Shown here piece after piece: positions 37,301 through 48,582 of a DNA stretch of 64,000 bases. The DNA is taken from the NCBI RefSeq assembly GCF_001949145.1, contig NW_019091519.1, positions 264,655 to 328,654 of the forward strand. The letters are read 5' to 3'. Source of the DNA: Acanthaster planci. Taxonomy: Eukaryota; Echinodermata; Asteroidea; Valvatida; Acanthasteridae. The notes beneath the pieces are model-generated. The model worked only from the letters and a program-made list of their open reading frames with translations. It did not search any database and was not told where the DNA came from. The first letter of the stretch is position 1; each line of letters starts with the position of its first letter. Made by a program: the position numbers and the translations under genes.

Positions 37301-40300
37301 CATGTAGTTAGGGGTCATGTTCTAGTGGTTTAACCTGTCTGATTTTTTGGGGGGTCAGTTTGGTTGCATTGCGGTCGTACATGTACATGATGTGCGCTCG
37401 GCTTCTTGAAATCTTTGAACAGGATTTCCCATTTGGAACATTTCCAAGTTGCTTTCTGTCTTCATGTTTATCTCATCATGTCCGCCTCCTTTTTTCCTCT
37501 GCAGAGAAAAGGCAAAAGGGAGATGGAGTGGTCATACCAGCGTTTTACTGGAAATTGTTTATTTTTGTTTCACCGCTCTTGTAAAAACATATTTTGGTGG
37601 ACAGGAAATGCATCTCTCACCGGCTCCATAGATTTTGCTCAGGAATTCCCCACCCCCCCAAATTGATATGAGATCTTACAAAGCTGTTCTGTCTCCTTTT
37701 GTAAACATACATTGTACATGTACAGCCAGAAATATGCTGTGTATTTGTGGGGAAAAAATGGAATCAGTTACCTGACTCTGTATCTTAAAGACTGATGCAT
37801 TGATCCTTGATGATTGCATCCCATCAAGGTCTGTGTTTTGGGCTAGTAAGTACATGTGTTATCCATTTGTCCTTAATGGTCATAATGTACTGTATATGTA
37901 CATGTAACCAGAGTTGACTCGAGTCACAATTTTTGGTGCGACTTGACTCGAATCCTGACGGGTAAATGACTCGCTTGACTTAAGTCTCTGCCATCAGATG
38001 AGACTTGACTGGACTCAAGTCTCTCATGGAGACTCGAGTACATGTAAGACTTGGGTCTCAAAAAAAATGATTTGAAGCAAAGTTTGAGTTGGCTGGATAC
38101 CTGTCACTCTAATTTATTTTCAGTATGTCTAAATGAAAATAAAAAAATGACTACATGTAATATGTACATGTAATTGTGTTTTTATTGTATTTTGTTCCAA
38201 AATTTGTGACTCAAATTGACTCAAGCTGGGTACTAGTACTTGACTCAACTCGACTTGACCACACAACGTGACTTGACTCAAAAGACTCAACTCAAGTCAG
38301 AATGTTAAATGACCAAATCAGGTCACCAAATTTAGTGACTCCTTACAACACTGCATGTAACAAATTCTTTTCAAATACCGCTAACTTGAACACTGACAGT
38401 AATATTACCGTATTTGGCTAGTGATATGCTGTCGTATTTTGGGCTGTTGTATTTTGTCCCATTCAGAACAGGTGCCTTTGATGTCATGTTCAATGCCCAA
38501 ATGCCAAAATATTCACAGCGACTGTTAAAAAAATCTTGTCAGAGGAAAGGACTTCAAGGATTCAAATGAATTTACAGCACTTGGAAAAGTTAGCCTACAT
38601 ATCACGTGTAGGAATAACTACGGATTGATACATGTACTGTACATGTTGTAACACAGGTACAGTAACACACAGCCAAGTGCCCGGTCAACAGAAGTTATTA
38701 GAAATTATCCTTGACTCACACAGCTGCTGTCATTCATATGTCTTTTGTTGGAGTTTGTTTTGTACCTAGTTCGACCCAATTATTCTGAATATCAGATTGC
38801 TAGATGAAAAGCATTTGAATACAATCTGTAGATGTCAAACTTGTACCGTGCCCAAAAAATGTAGTTGTGTTCAGCAACCCTGAGGGAGACAAGGCTCAAA
38901 CTGGTCAACTGCCAAGAAAGGGTTTTGTGGTCCAGTACAAGAGTGGCTTAATGAAGGGTGTGGAGCAGAAATTGCTTTTTGTGCTCTTTTCTCAGTCATA
39001 GAAAATTGTCCAGTTTGCCCCAGATTAAACCCACCTCCAAACTTTGTCTGAACCAGATTGTTCATAATCCACCAGGAGTATTTGGGGATTTCTCTAGGTT
39101 CAGGAAAGCAGAGCCCAGCAGCTGTTACGTTACATAGCGCTGGCTGTCGTGCCCCTTATAAAGTCAAAAGAGCAAAGCATCATTGGATTCCTGCACAGTG
39201 GAGGATTTCCAAGGTCCGTGAAGATTCAAAGCAGAAATGTACATGTACATGGGGTCAGGGTAAAAAAAAATGTATACATCCTTCTGGTGCTTTGTGTGGT
39301 CTCCTTTCCTTACTTACACCATCAAGAATTTTTCGGTAGACTTTTTCCTGCGAGAAGAATTTGCAGTATAAGCGAATCCATCTTGACTGCAGTGTATCTC
39401 AATTAAAATAAATTGGTGATGAGGCGGAGAAACAAGCTGGGCTGATTGAAAGCCGTAAAACCCGTATGTCACCTGCAGTCAGCTGGGCCGTAAATAAAGC
39501 TGGAGCATTTGTTGGAGTACTGCCATAATCCAAGGAACAAAGATGTCAGTTTTTACGGCTGTGCTGTTTCCTCAAAAATGAAATTGATTGGAGATGTCCA
39601 TGCAGTGCTGAAAGACCGATAACACCGTGAAATGTATGAAAAATTTGTCAGAATGACAAGACAATATATTAAAAATGCATGGGGTATAGTCAGTTCAGCA
39701 CAATGTAATGCTTGTGTATGGCAGAAAACAACCTAGCAACATGTTATTGGCGCTGGAATAATTTTAACACGACAGTACATGTACAATCATACAACATACC
39801 GGTACAAGAAAGAGATTTAACATTTCATTGTTGAATATGTGCATTCTCAAAAGTGTCCTCAAAATGATAAGGAAATTTGCACATTCTTAACTTCAGTTTC
39901 AAAACACATATGCAGGCAAATGTAAGGCACATGTGCTAAATATGATCTTCTGCATGATGTATTTCTTGTCTGTCTGTCCTGAGGGACCGCAGACCAATAA
40001 ATGACAATTTAATTTTCTTTGACCCTGGACCATTCCAGAGCAAATTGGTCCGGCATCAGTTGAGGAGGATAATGTACAGCCCTCTCTGGTGCAGTTCAGG
40101 ATTTGTGATCCCTTCTGAGACATAAAAAAAATGAAAACCAAACAAAAATGAGCTGGATGTGGAATTACTCAAATTTGATGTGAACAGTCTAGCGTACCAG
40201 GTGATGTGCTGTTGACATACATGCTATTACATGGACTAGTGGACTTGCTTGAGTCACATACTGTTGACACCCTGTCTCCACTGGAAATCTTGTAAATTTC

Positions 40301-43300
40301 TCTCAAATTTGAAGATGTTTTTTTTTACAAGAACTCTTCAGTGGTAGAGACCTTTGGTAAAAGTGTTGGCAGTGGAGTTGTGGGATAAGTGTGAAAAGAA
40401 TGGGAGAGGCGAGTTATGTTAATTAAACGGTATGAAAATTTGCACTTTCTGCATAAATCTATTCATCAGGAAAGCATAAAACAACTATATGTAAGTGCAT
40501 TGCTTAGTAGCATTTTGAACTTTCAGATGTTTTTTTCCCCTGGAAGAATTTCCTGACAAAAATCTCATAAAGGGCATGCTTCAGAGGATATCTGTGTGCT
40601 GGTTGAATGCCTTCAGTATATCAAGCGGGTTGTTAAATAGTTGCTGTGCTGGCAGCAGAGATAGGATGCCAAGCAGTCGGTGTAACACTTCCATCTTCCG
40701 GGCTTTACCGCAACTCCCCTCTAAAAACCGTCCTGTTTGCATTCACTCTGCAGTACTATTCAATGTGCGTGTGATTCATGGGCCAGGCGGAATGTCCGCT
40801 CGCATTAATCTAGCCGTCACGTCCCGCCGGTGGCCCAATCATGTGCAAATTCTTTACCCGCTGGTTGCTGGTTATCATGGCCAGTATCCAGGCTGAGTCA
40901 CGCCCAAGAAAGAGAAAGACGGGGAGAAAAGACCGAGTCAAGATACAACGTAATAATCAACCATTCTGCCATCGCAGTTGGTAGCCCAGTGTATTAATGC
41001 AACAGCAGCCCATGGCTGGGTTGTGTAATGTATGTTTATACGCTTAATTTGCACTGATACAAACAAGCTGATGGTTCTTGAGTTGTACATGGACGTACAT
41101 GTAGGAGCAACAGGATTGTACAAATATTTTGGTTATGCATGCTCACGCTTTTGCTACATCGTGCATCTGCCTGCAGGACACACAAAAGGACTGACGTTCA
41201 TGAAGTAGATTGTTGTTTTGTCCAGACTCCTTGTGTGTTACATGCGACAGTTTAGATTGACGTGACTTTTCTCTGTTTTAAGAGGAGTGGATGAATACGA
41301 ACGTGTATGTTCAGGTCCCTTCCCTGAAATTGCAGGTTTTCTGAGGAAAAATGTGTACAAGTTTTGTACATAAGATGGAGATCCACTAATTCAGCAGTTC
41401 TGTGTGATTTAAGGAATGAAATATGCACACTCAGAGTCTCCCACAGTGTAAATAATGATGCCATCAGCAGCATGAGTTTAAAGGGGCACTTTTGATTTCC
41501 CTTGTCTCCTTCTTTGAAACAGTGGGATTCTGTAAAAAAAATAATTGTTCCCTGGAAAAGCATTGAGCTCTCACATGTGCTGTGAGTCATCATTGGAAGG
41601 CCAAAAAATGGTTGCAGTGTCGGTATAGTGAGCCAAGCTTGTGTCGCAGTTGGAATAGGAATCATAAGTTATCCAGGGTCAAGTGCAGTAATTCTGTTGA
41701 GGGTTTGGGTCGAGGGAGCCAAGATTCACTGCAGTGATGGGAAAGGCAGGGTGTGGGAATGCAACATACGAATTGAAATAGAACAGTTTCAAAAGGCCTT
41801 GAAGTCTCTCAACCCTAACCCCCTAGGGTGTATGTAAAATCGTATTGATACTAGAGGATTTGGGACTGTTCGGGTTAAAGGACGAATGTGTTGATATATG
41901 TATTACTACAGTGTACATCAATTAGCACGGTACCAGCTTATTAATCTACAGTTTTCTGGTAATTTGTGGGTGTAAACTCTACATTGCCTCAGATCAGAAT
42001 TTCATGACAGTTTACACTGGTTGTCTAAATTGTTTGTAGATGACAGGTCACCACTTAAAAGTCTAGGAATAATTTTTTGGTCAGACATTTAACAGCTCCA
42101 AGCTATCTGGTCCCTTGGCTTGTCTGCATGGTTCTCTTTACATATACACGCACAATGGAACATTGGGCCTAGGTCTTTGCAGAAAATCCCAGATGGGCAA
42201 TAGGTACAGGTATGTCCTACATGTAGTCCAGGAGAGTCTGTAAGGTTTAAAGATGACATTGATGTATTTCAGGAACCCTGTGGCACTGCTTATAGTTCAC
42301 CTACATATAAATGGCTCAACCATGTCATGGCAGAGTGCACTGCTTCTTCACAATTAATGAGATCTTGACAAAATCTGGTGGGTTCAGAAATCTGCAATAA
42401 TTCGTAAGACCGAGGTGCCATATAATGCCCACAGCCATATTTGGTCAAGCTCACACCAGGCACACAGCGCATGCAGTGTTGCTGGTTGAAGAGTGTGGTT
42501 GGCTCTCAGCTCCCCACAGCCCAACTGCAGTGCAATCCATCAGTGTCGTGGTGAACGTCAGGCGTGGTGTACACACTACATAGAGAGGCACCTTGCCTAA
42601 ATATGTGGATAATCTATTCAAGATCAATCCTAGGATAAGGAATAAACCCAGGGTCTAAAGCCTTCTGTGTTAAGTCAACAGTCGCTCATGTCAAAGTTGG
42701 TAATACCCAGATTTTTCAGCTTTGAAGAATGCTTGACATCAGGACACAGGCAAGGTACACATGTACAGTACATGACTGACATTTACTTGTGAGCATATTT
42801 AGAACCTAGTTCCTCCTGAATTGTTCCCCTTCCATCTGGAAATGAACCAATTCATTATGGAAAAACATGTCATACATTATCTTGTAAGCCCTCCTCCAAA
42901 AATCCCTGGGGTGGAGAGTATCTTGTGAATTTCAACTTTTACTTAGAATGACATGTACATGAGAAGAGTGAGAAATTCAGTGAAGAAGCTAATTTATAAA
43001 CCTTTTTCAAAGGTTAATCTTAAATTGAAATTGTAAATTTAGATGAATTCATCCTGATTAGCATCTTTTAAGAGAGGGTGTCATACTTTAAGTTTGGTTA
43101 TGGCAGTGACTGCTTTTCCTTGAAAGATACTGTGCATTAATAATTTGAGTTTAATTGTAAAATAAAACCATTGATAATAGGAAAAGTACAGTTTCGTGGA
43201 TTTTCACTCAAACATCTCAAATATTTCACACCAAAATTCCAGAAAGGCCAGGGCAAGCAGGCAGATTCTGGAACAAGTCATGATGGTTGACCTTATGAGG

Positions 43301-46300
43301 TCAGCCCACTTGATCAACATCTGTCATCATTTCACAAAGACCAGCCCTGTCCTGATTGTACTGCCCTTGTTTGTGGTGTCCCCTTCCATTATTATGCCAT
43401 AACACTGCAGGCCCTTCAGCCTGGAAGCCTTTCCTAGGAACATTGAACCACAGAGGGTGCTTAGTTCAATGGCAGCTTTGTTTTAAAAGAAGTTGATTTT
43501 CGGACTAAGTTTGGTTAATTTTACGCTCCGTCAAGTTCTGATGGCAGTAGCCCCCCCCCCCAAAAGGATAGGCCTAAATATTTAGCAAAACAAAATTTAA
43601 GAAAAGGAAAAAAAGGGGAGAGATGGATCGCAAGTTTTTCTGTACTTTCTGGCAAGCATATGTTTTCCTTTTGTCTTACTCAGCATTCTTTTGGGACGTT
43701 TGTCTGCCTTGTCATTGCTTAAAGGGAAGGTCGTTCATCTGTCTGTAACATTCTGTTTGTCTTTTTGTTGTGAAGGGGATGTGTCAGCCCATGGCATACA
43801 CCAGCAATGCAAAACAAAGGAATTACATGATATTAGGTGGTTAGGTCCCAGGTTAGCTGACTGTTTAGTTGATACCATGTAAGCCACAAATCAAGTGGTG
43901 GTGTGTCACCCTCTCCTTCCCCCAAACTGTAACAGTTTATGTAAACAAGCCATCACTGATGAGAAATTTTTGTTGTACATACATGTAGCCAACAATCCTT
44001 AAAGGAAGGATGTTACACAAGTTGCCAGTTGTAACTGTCCACTTTCTAGACCTTGCCAACTTGTCAAGAATTGGACCCCCTTGATGTCATTTGGTTGTCT
44101 TGCAATTTATTGTCAAGTCTGAATCAATATGACTGGCTAATGGCATGGAACCAGCCAATCACAGGCATCACCCAGCTTGCTAGTTTGAAGAAGTTGACAA
44201 CCAAGCTCGACCTTCGACACCGTACTGTTAATGCTTTTGTCCAGGTTTTTCTTAGCAGGTCTGTTCAGCCACAGTTTGAAGTTGTTCACCACAACATTTA
44301 TATTAGAGCGTATGGGTGTACCACCTTCACCCTATCAAGCGCTGTGCAGTAAAATGTCAGAATTTATGAGCATTTCAAAAGGAATTGAAGTCCTGAGCTT
44401 GTTTAACAAGTTGTAAATACCGTAAAGTTTACATTAACCTTCAGAATGAACACTGAAGTAAGTTATGATCTGGAGATCTGGACTTTGTTGGGTCCTGCAC
44501 TTGTTGGTATAACTCGATCCTAGAAGAAAGATTTGCCTACGTGTACCTGAACATGTAGGTTAGGACATTGCTTACATGTAGAGGTCATCTAATAAACTGG
44601 TTCCCAGAGTGATAAAATGTGGTGTAGTTTGAAATTAAAGCCAGGAGTTATGTGTATGATACCAGTATCTTAATACATTTTAGTTTTGACTGTCTAAAAT
44701 TTATTCACATGTACATAAAATAGTACATGTATCCTGTGTTTCCCATTACACAGTTAAATTTAAAATTCACTGCATTTTTAAGATCTGACTTAGAGGGGGG
44801 TGTTATGCATACAAAATTTATAGTTCTGATCGTGGGTCAAACTGAAATTTTTCGTGAAATTCAAAGTCAGTGACGAATTCTACAAGTTTATGGTCATATC
44901 GGTGCTTTCTGCCTATGAAGGGTGCTTTCTGCCTATGAAGGTTATCACGGCTTACAAATTGACTATAAATTGATAGTATTTGTGAGTAATTTGTCACTAT
45001 ATGTAAGTGCTTGCAATTGTTGCCCAATCTCAAGGCTGGAAATGCTTAAGAATATATACTTAAACCATGCTCCCACAGCCATTTTGTTCTGCAAAACCCA
45101 GAGCTGTTTCAACACTTATGGGGTATTTAGGACAGGTCTTGCCACAGCATTGAGGGATTTATTGATCTTTGCTGCTGAGGCAACATTAGCCTTCTTGACC
45201 TCAGTAGAGATTAGGCCCTGGTGTTGTTAAACAGGCTGTCCTGTTTCAGCATTACTTGACATTTTGGGGGTCAAAAATTGGAGATTAGTAGTAAGGTCCA
45301 TGGAGAGCACTTTGGTCCACAGACTCGGGATGTGGGACACATCCTAGACCCTCAAAGTCAAAGGGTACGTTACTGAGTATTTTGTTACCAAAGAGTAATC
45401 ATCTTGGAGTCATCCTGGAGACATATCCATTTAGTGGCCTTACAGGGTTTCTGGAGTCAAGTTAGTTACTGATTGTTCAACTCCCAATCATCAATATGTC
45501 TTCATTCATTACACCGTCTGGCTGTCTCTTTCTGGCAGAAATTGCCAGTCATTAAGGTCGAGTGCCTTTGCCAGTCACCAGTGATGTGTTACTAGATACT
45601 CTGCAAATTATTACAAAATGAAACCCCTCATTGGATACTCATGCTTTTATTTTTAAACTATTGGTACTGATGGATGGACTTGTGTATGAGCAACCCAGTT
45701 TCTCATGTTATTGGTACAAGTCTAGACACAAAGCATGTTACCAAAAAGCCAATCTGGGTCTCAAATGGAACATAATTATGATTAAGGGATCAATATTGCA
45801 CTTTCTTTCCCACCTTTGTGTTTTTGGGAATAGATGGTTGACCTATGCACGGATTCAGTGACCTATATAAGCTTATGCAATAGATGCATAATTGACCTTT
45901 GTTTGTATTCGTGTTACCATAGCTTTTGACAGGGCTGTCTTGAGGCATCTGGACACCTTGTGGAATTTTCAGACCCCATGTTTCATTTCTCCTCTCTAAT
46001 TACTTGGAATTCATTATTGTGACATGCTGATCTCTTAAAATGCAGATTAGACACCCATTTTCAAATTTGGCAAGAACCTTTAAGAAGACTCCATGAGACT
46101 CCTGTTTAAAATCCCAAACTGAAGCCAAAGCTTAAGATGAATCTTTCTTGTCTTTCTCCTTTTTCAGATTACAGAAGCTGGAAGTGACAGTCTACCATCC
46201 TGGCTTTTCTACAACACTGAAATGCAAACACTACAAGGAATCCCATCAGAAGCCGATCTTAATCAGTACTACCTACAGGTCACCGCCATCGGAAGATCCT

Positions 46301-48582
46301 TCAATTCCAGTAGGGCAGCCCACGTGACTGACATCTTCTCCATCTCGGTTTTGCCTGAGAGGAGGGCACTGTCCACAGCCGCTGTGCCCCTGAAGGAGGC
46401 CACCACCTCCAGTAAAGCTGGCTGCAGCAATGACGAGGCGGAGATAGAGGCCACGGTCCTCCTAGATGCCAACTGGGACAAAATGGGAGTGCAGGAACGT
46501 CTGAGAGTCGTGTCCAAGATGTCGCATCACTCCAGGCTGGGGATGGATGTCTTCCGGTTGCTGCCGGCTGGGAGCAAAAGCTTACTGGAAGGATCTCTGA
46601 TGGTGGCTGGTCCCGGTAACATCAAGCGTGAAAGGCATCCGGGCGTGGCCCTCAGCTGGAGAATAGGCTGCAGCAAGACGAACAGCGTGGACAAATTCCC
46701 GGTGGTAACGGTCTTGGAGACTGCCTCCAAGGATGGCTCCATGGCAAGTGAACTGAAGCACGACATTATTGGCTGGCGTGTGACCAACGACAGGCCGGAT
46801 AGGCTGAAGCGTGTTAGGCGTCAGGTAAAACTCCTGGGGACACCCGTGCCCACACCAGTGCCCACAGTTACTCCACCCAAACCGACCACGCTCAGAGACA
46901 CCACTGTTGTGCTGCCATCGACCACGATGACTGTCTCACGCACATTTACTGTCGTGGAGCCCACGCCCTCGTTAATGCCCACTATGAGCCAGCCCAGCAT
47001 TAGTATCAGGCCAACACTGACTGCATCACCATCCAAGTCAGCTTCACCTACTCCGATGCTCACTTCCTCACCACAGCCCAAACCTACTCCCTCTCCACTT
47101 CCCACAGTTGTTCCTTCCTCTACACCGATCATAAAAACACGTACATCCATGCCGGAACCAACCCCAACCCTAACCAAAACCTCAACACCAACTGCTAGCC
47201 CTACTCCAGCCCCAACCTCAAGCCCAACCCCTACCCCAACTCCAACCAGAATGATGACAACAACTGCAGTCGTCAAAACCACAATGTCCCCTACCCCTGC
47301 ACCTACACCCTCAGTTACAAAACCTACCACCCCACAGCCCACAACTGTCAGACCTGTTGTCAACACTCCTCCAGAAATCCACAGGCGTCTCAAGAGGGTG
47401 GATGCCATGCAAGGAAAGTTGTTGCGCTTCAAGATCCCGAGAAATACGTTCCGTGACGCAGAGGATGGTGACACCAGGCATTTGGACCTGATGTTGCTGA
47501 CTTTCGATCATGCTGAGCTGGACCCCAGGTTCTGGCTTAAATTTGACAAGGAGACACAAACACTAACCGGTCTGCCACTCAAGGAGCAAGCTAAAAGGAA
47601 GAGGTACGATTTGATTCTGGTGGCTCAAGACAGCCAGGGACTTGAGGTGCAGAATGCTTTTCAGGTGGTTGTAGCAGCAGCACCCAACCCGATAGATGAC
47701 TCGAATCCACCACCAGTGAAGATGGGAATGACGCTGGACATCGACTATGACACTTTTGTAAATAGCCCCGAAATGCAGCTCTTTGTCCTCAACAAGATCG
47801 CCAAGGCGTTCGGGGATCCCAACGCGGATGCCATCACCATCACGGAAATCAGGCGTGGCTCTGTGATCATCTCGTGGGTCAACAACACCCTCCCCACGGA
47901 CTCCTGCAATCAGGAGCTCATCTTGGAGCTCCAGTCCAAGATAATGACAGAAGACGGGAAGCCCACACAGGCGCTGATTGATGCTTTCCTGCCCGAGTTC
48001 AACATCACCGAAGTGGAATCCTTGCCACTGGGTGCGTGCGTCACTACTAGCCCAGCACCACCGACGACAGCCACGTCGGATCCTGGTGCCGGAGGCCAAG
48101 ACCCACCGCAAGATATGTGGATAAGCACGGTCCTGCCCGCCGTAGTGATAGCTGTCATCCTCCTCATCGCGGGCATCATCATCTTCATCCTCTACCGCAA
48201 GAGCCGCAAGGGCAAGCTCTCTGACGAGGACCAGAATACCTTCATCAACAAGGGCATCCCCATCATATTTGCCGACGAGATTGACGATGGGGAGAAGCCG
48301 CCCTCTTCCTCCTCTCCGCTCATCATGAAGACCGAGAAGCCACCGCTGTCACCCCCCGAGTACACCGAGACCCAGCAGCCGCTGATAACCAACAATGAAC
48401 AGCGCGGGGGAGGGGACGAGGAGGACAAGCACAGCCTGCCGATGGTTGACATGTCGGGCACTCCTTCCTATCAGCCCCCACCTCCGCTCTCTCCTTCTCC
48501 ACCGGAAAATAGGAACAATACCCCCTCCCGAGACATAGCCAGCTATAGGAAGCCACCAGCCTATGTCCACATTCAGCCTTAG
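34149..48582 (+). CDS. DAG1: Dystroglycan precursor (alpha/beta-dystroglycan), two coding exons
   Basis: CDS join(34149..34391,46168..48582), 885 residues; human dystroglycan has 895. Role known for the family: alpha-dystroglycan is an extracellular receptor for LG-domain matrix proteins such as laminin; beta-dystroglycan spans the plasma membrane and binds dystrophin/utrophin. Seen here in order: signal peptide 1-34; first cadherin-like domain (about 55-145); S6-like domain with Cys167 and Cys249 and a conserved MVAGPGN segment; furin-type site RVRR at 296-299; Pro/Thr-rich mucin region about 300-480; second cadherin-like domain about 485-590; SEA-like domain with the Gly645-Ser646 autocleavage pair (RRGSVIISW) and Cys661/Cys705; transmembrane helix about 732-757; basic stop-transfer YRKSRKGK; cytoplasmic PPEY (810-813) and C-terminal PPAY (877-880), the WW-domain ligand bound by dystrophin. 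All hallmark processing sites are intact. The splice junction joins in phase 0. Identification is near certain; exact start is likely. Confidence 0.97.
37909..38353. mobile_element. Non-autonomous hAT-type DNA transposon (445 bp) with 8-bp TSD
   Basis: The ends are CAGAGTTGACTCGAGTCAC (left) and, on the - strand, CAGTGTTGTAAGGAGTCAC (right): 14 of 19 identical and both fitting the hAT start CAGNG. The 8 bases before the left end (37901-37908) and after the right end (38354-38361) are both catgtaac, a perfect target-site duplication of the length hAT elements make. The interior is rich in degenerate GACTTGACTC units and encodes nothing. It lies in the DAG1 intron. Confidence 0.9.
40570..40930. 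promoter_or_regulatory. Complex CpG-containing island in the DAG1 intron (possible enhancer)
   Basis: In contrast to the surrounding AT-rich sequence this stretch has several CpGs (cttccgggctttaccgcaac, cacgtcccgccggtggccca), no TACATG repeats, and a tgagtca AP-1-like site near 40893. It has no convincing coding frame. A regulatory role is inferred from composition and position only. Confidence 0.25.
41809..41878 (+). repeat. ~70 bp palindromic element, copy 4
   Basis: caaccctaaccccctagggt, then gtatgtaaaatcgtattgat, ending gggactgttcgggttaa. It lies in the DAG1 intron. Confidence 0.8.
44901..44940 (+). repeat. Exact 20-bp tandem duplication
   Basis: ggtgctttctgcctatgaag occurs twice in direct succession (44901-44920, 44921-44940) with no mismatch. 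It is either a recent slippage event or an assembly artefact. Confidence 0.95.
46168..48582 (+). CDS. DAG1: DAG1 coding exon 2 (most of alpha- and all of beta-dystroglycan)
   Basis: 804 codons plus a TAG stop at 48580-48582. A pyrimidine-rich tract ending tttttcag precedes the exon. The first residues (ITEAGSDSLPSWLFYN) match the human VSAAGKEALPSWLHWD region, so translation starts 18 codons before the first internal ATG at 46222. The single exon carries S6, mucin, second cadherin-like, SEA-like, transmembrane and cytoplasmic parts, as in vertebrates. N-glycosylation sequons include NNT just after the Gly-Ser cleavage site, at the same place as in the human protein, and NIT in the SEA-like domain. 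Confidence 0.97.
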   Translation: MTEAGSDSLPSWLFYNTEMQTLQGIPSEADLNQYYLQVTAIGRSFNSSRAAHVTDIFSISVLPERRALSTAAVPLKEATTSSKAGCSNDEAEIEATVLLDANWDKMGVQERLRVVSKMSHHSRLGMDVFRLLPAGSKSLLEGSLMVAGPGNIKRERHPGVALSWRIGCSKTNSVDKFPVVTVLETASKDGSMASELKHDIIGWRVTNDRPDRLKRVRRQVKLLGTPVPTPVPTVTPPKPTTLRDTTVVLPSTTMTVSRTFTVVEPTPSLMPTMSQPSISIRPTLTASPSKSASPTPMLTSSPQPKPTPSPLPTVVPSSTPIIKTRTSMPEPTPTLTKTSTPTASPTPAPTSSPTPTPTPTRMMTTTAVVKTTMSPTPAPTPSVTKPTTPQPTTVRPVVNTPPEIHRRLKRVDAMQGKLLRFKIPRNTFRDAEDGDTRHLDLMLLTFDHAELDPRFWLKFDKETQTLTGLPLKEQAKRKRYDLILVAQDSQGLEVQNAFQVVVAAAPNPIDDSNPPPVKMGMTLDIDYDTFVNSPEMQLFVLNKIAKAFGDPNADAITITEIRRGSVIISWVNNTLPTDSCNQELILELQSKIMTEDGKPTQALIDAFLPEFNITEVESLPLGACVTTSPAPPTTATSDPGAGGQDPPQDMWISTVLPAVVIAVILLIAGIIIFILYRKSRKGKLSDEDQNTFINKGIPIIFADEIDDGEKPPSSSSPLIMKTEKPPLSPPEYTETQQPLITNNEQRGGGDEEDKHSLPMVDMSGTPSYQPPPPLSPSPPENRNNTPSRDIASYRKPPAYVHIQP

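Larger units (their letters stand above)
34392..46167 (+). other. DAG1: DAG1 intron between the two coding exons (11.8 kb)
   Basis: Bounded by a GT donor (gtttgt) and an AG acceptor (ttttcag). I see no coding exon inside. Contents noted: a hAT-like element at 37909-38353, a ~70 bp palindromic element at 41809-41878, a 20-bp tandem duplication at 44901-44940, a more complex CpG-containing island at about 40570-40930, and scattered TACATG repeats (for example near 36908, 37380, 37715, 39240, 39777). Confidence 0.85.

Noticed and set aside
41252-41665. 137-codon - strand frame within the DAG1 intron
   Set aside because: No recognisable domain, no splice context, ordinary intronic composition.
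46821-47474. 217-codon open frame antisense to the DAG1 mucin region
   Set aside because: It is the reverse reading of the Pro/Thr repeats (Gly/Val-rich low complexity) and carries no family signal; the sense strand is unambiguous DAG1.
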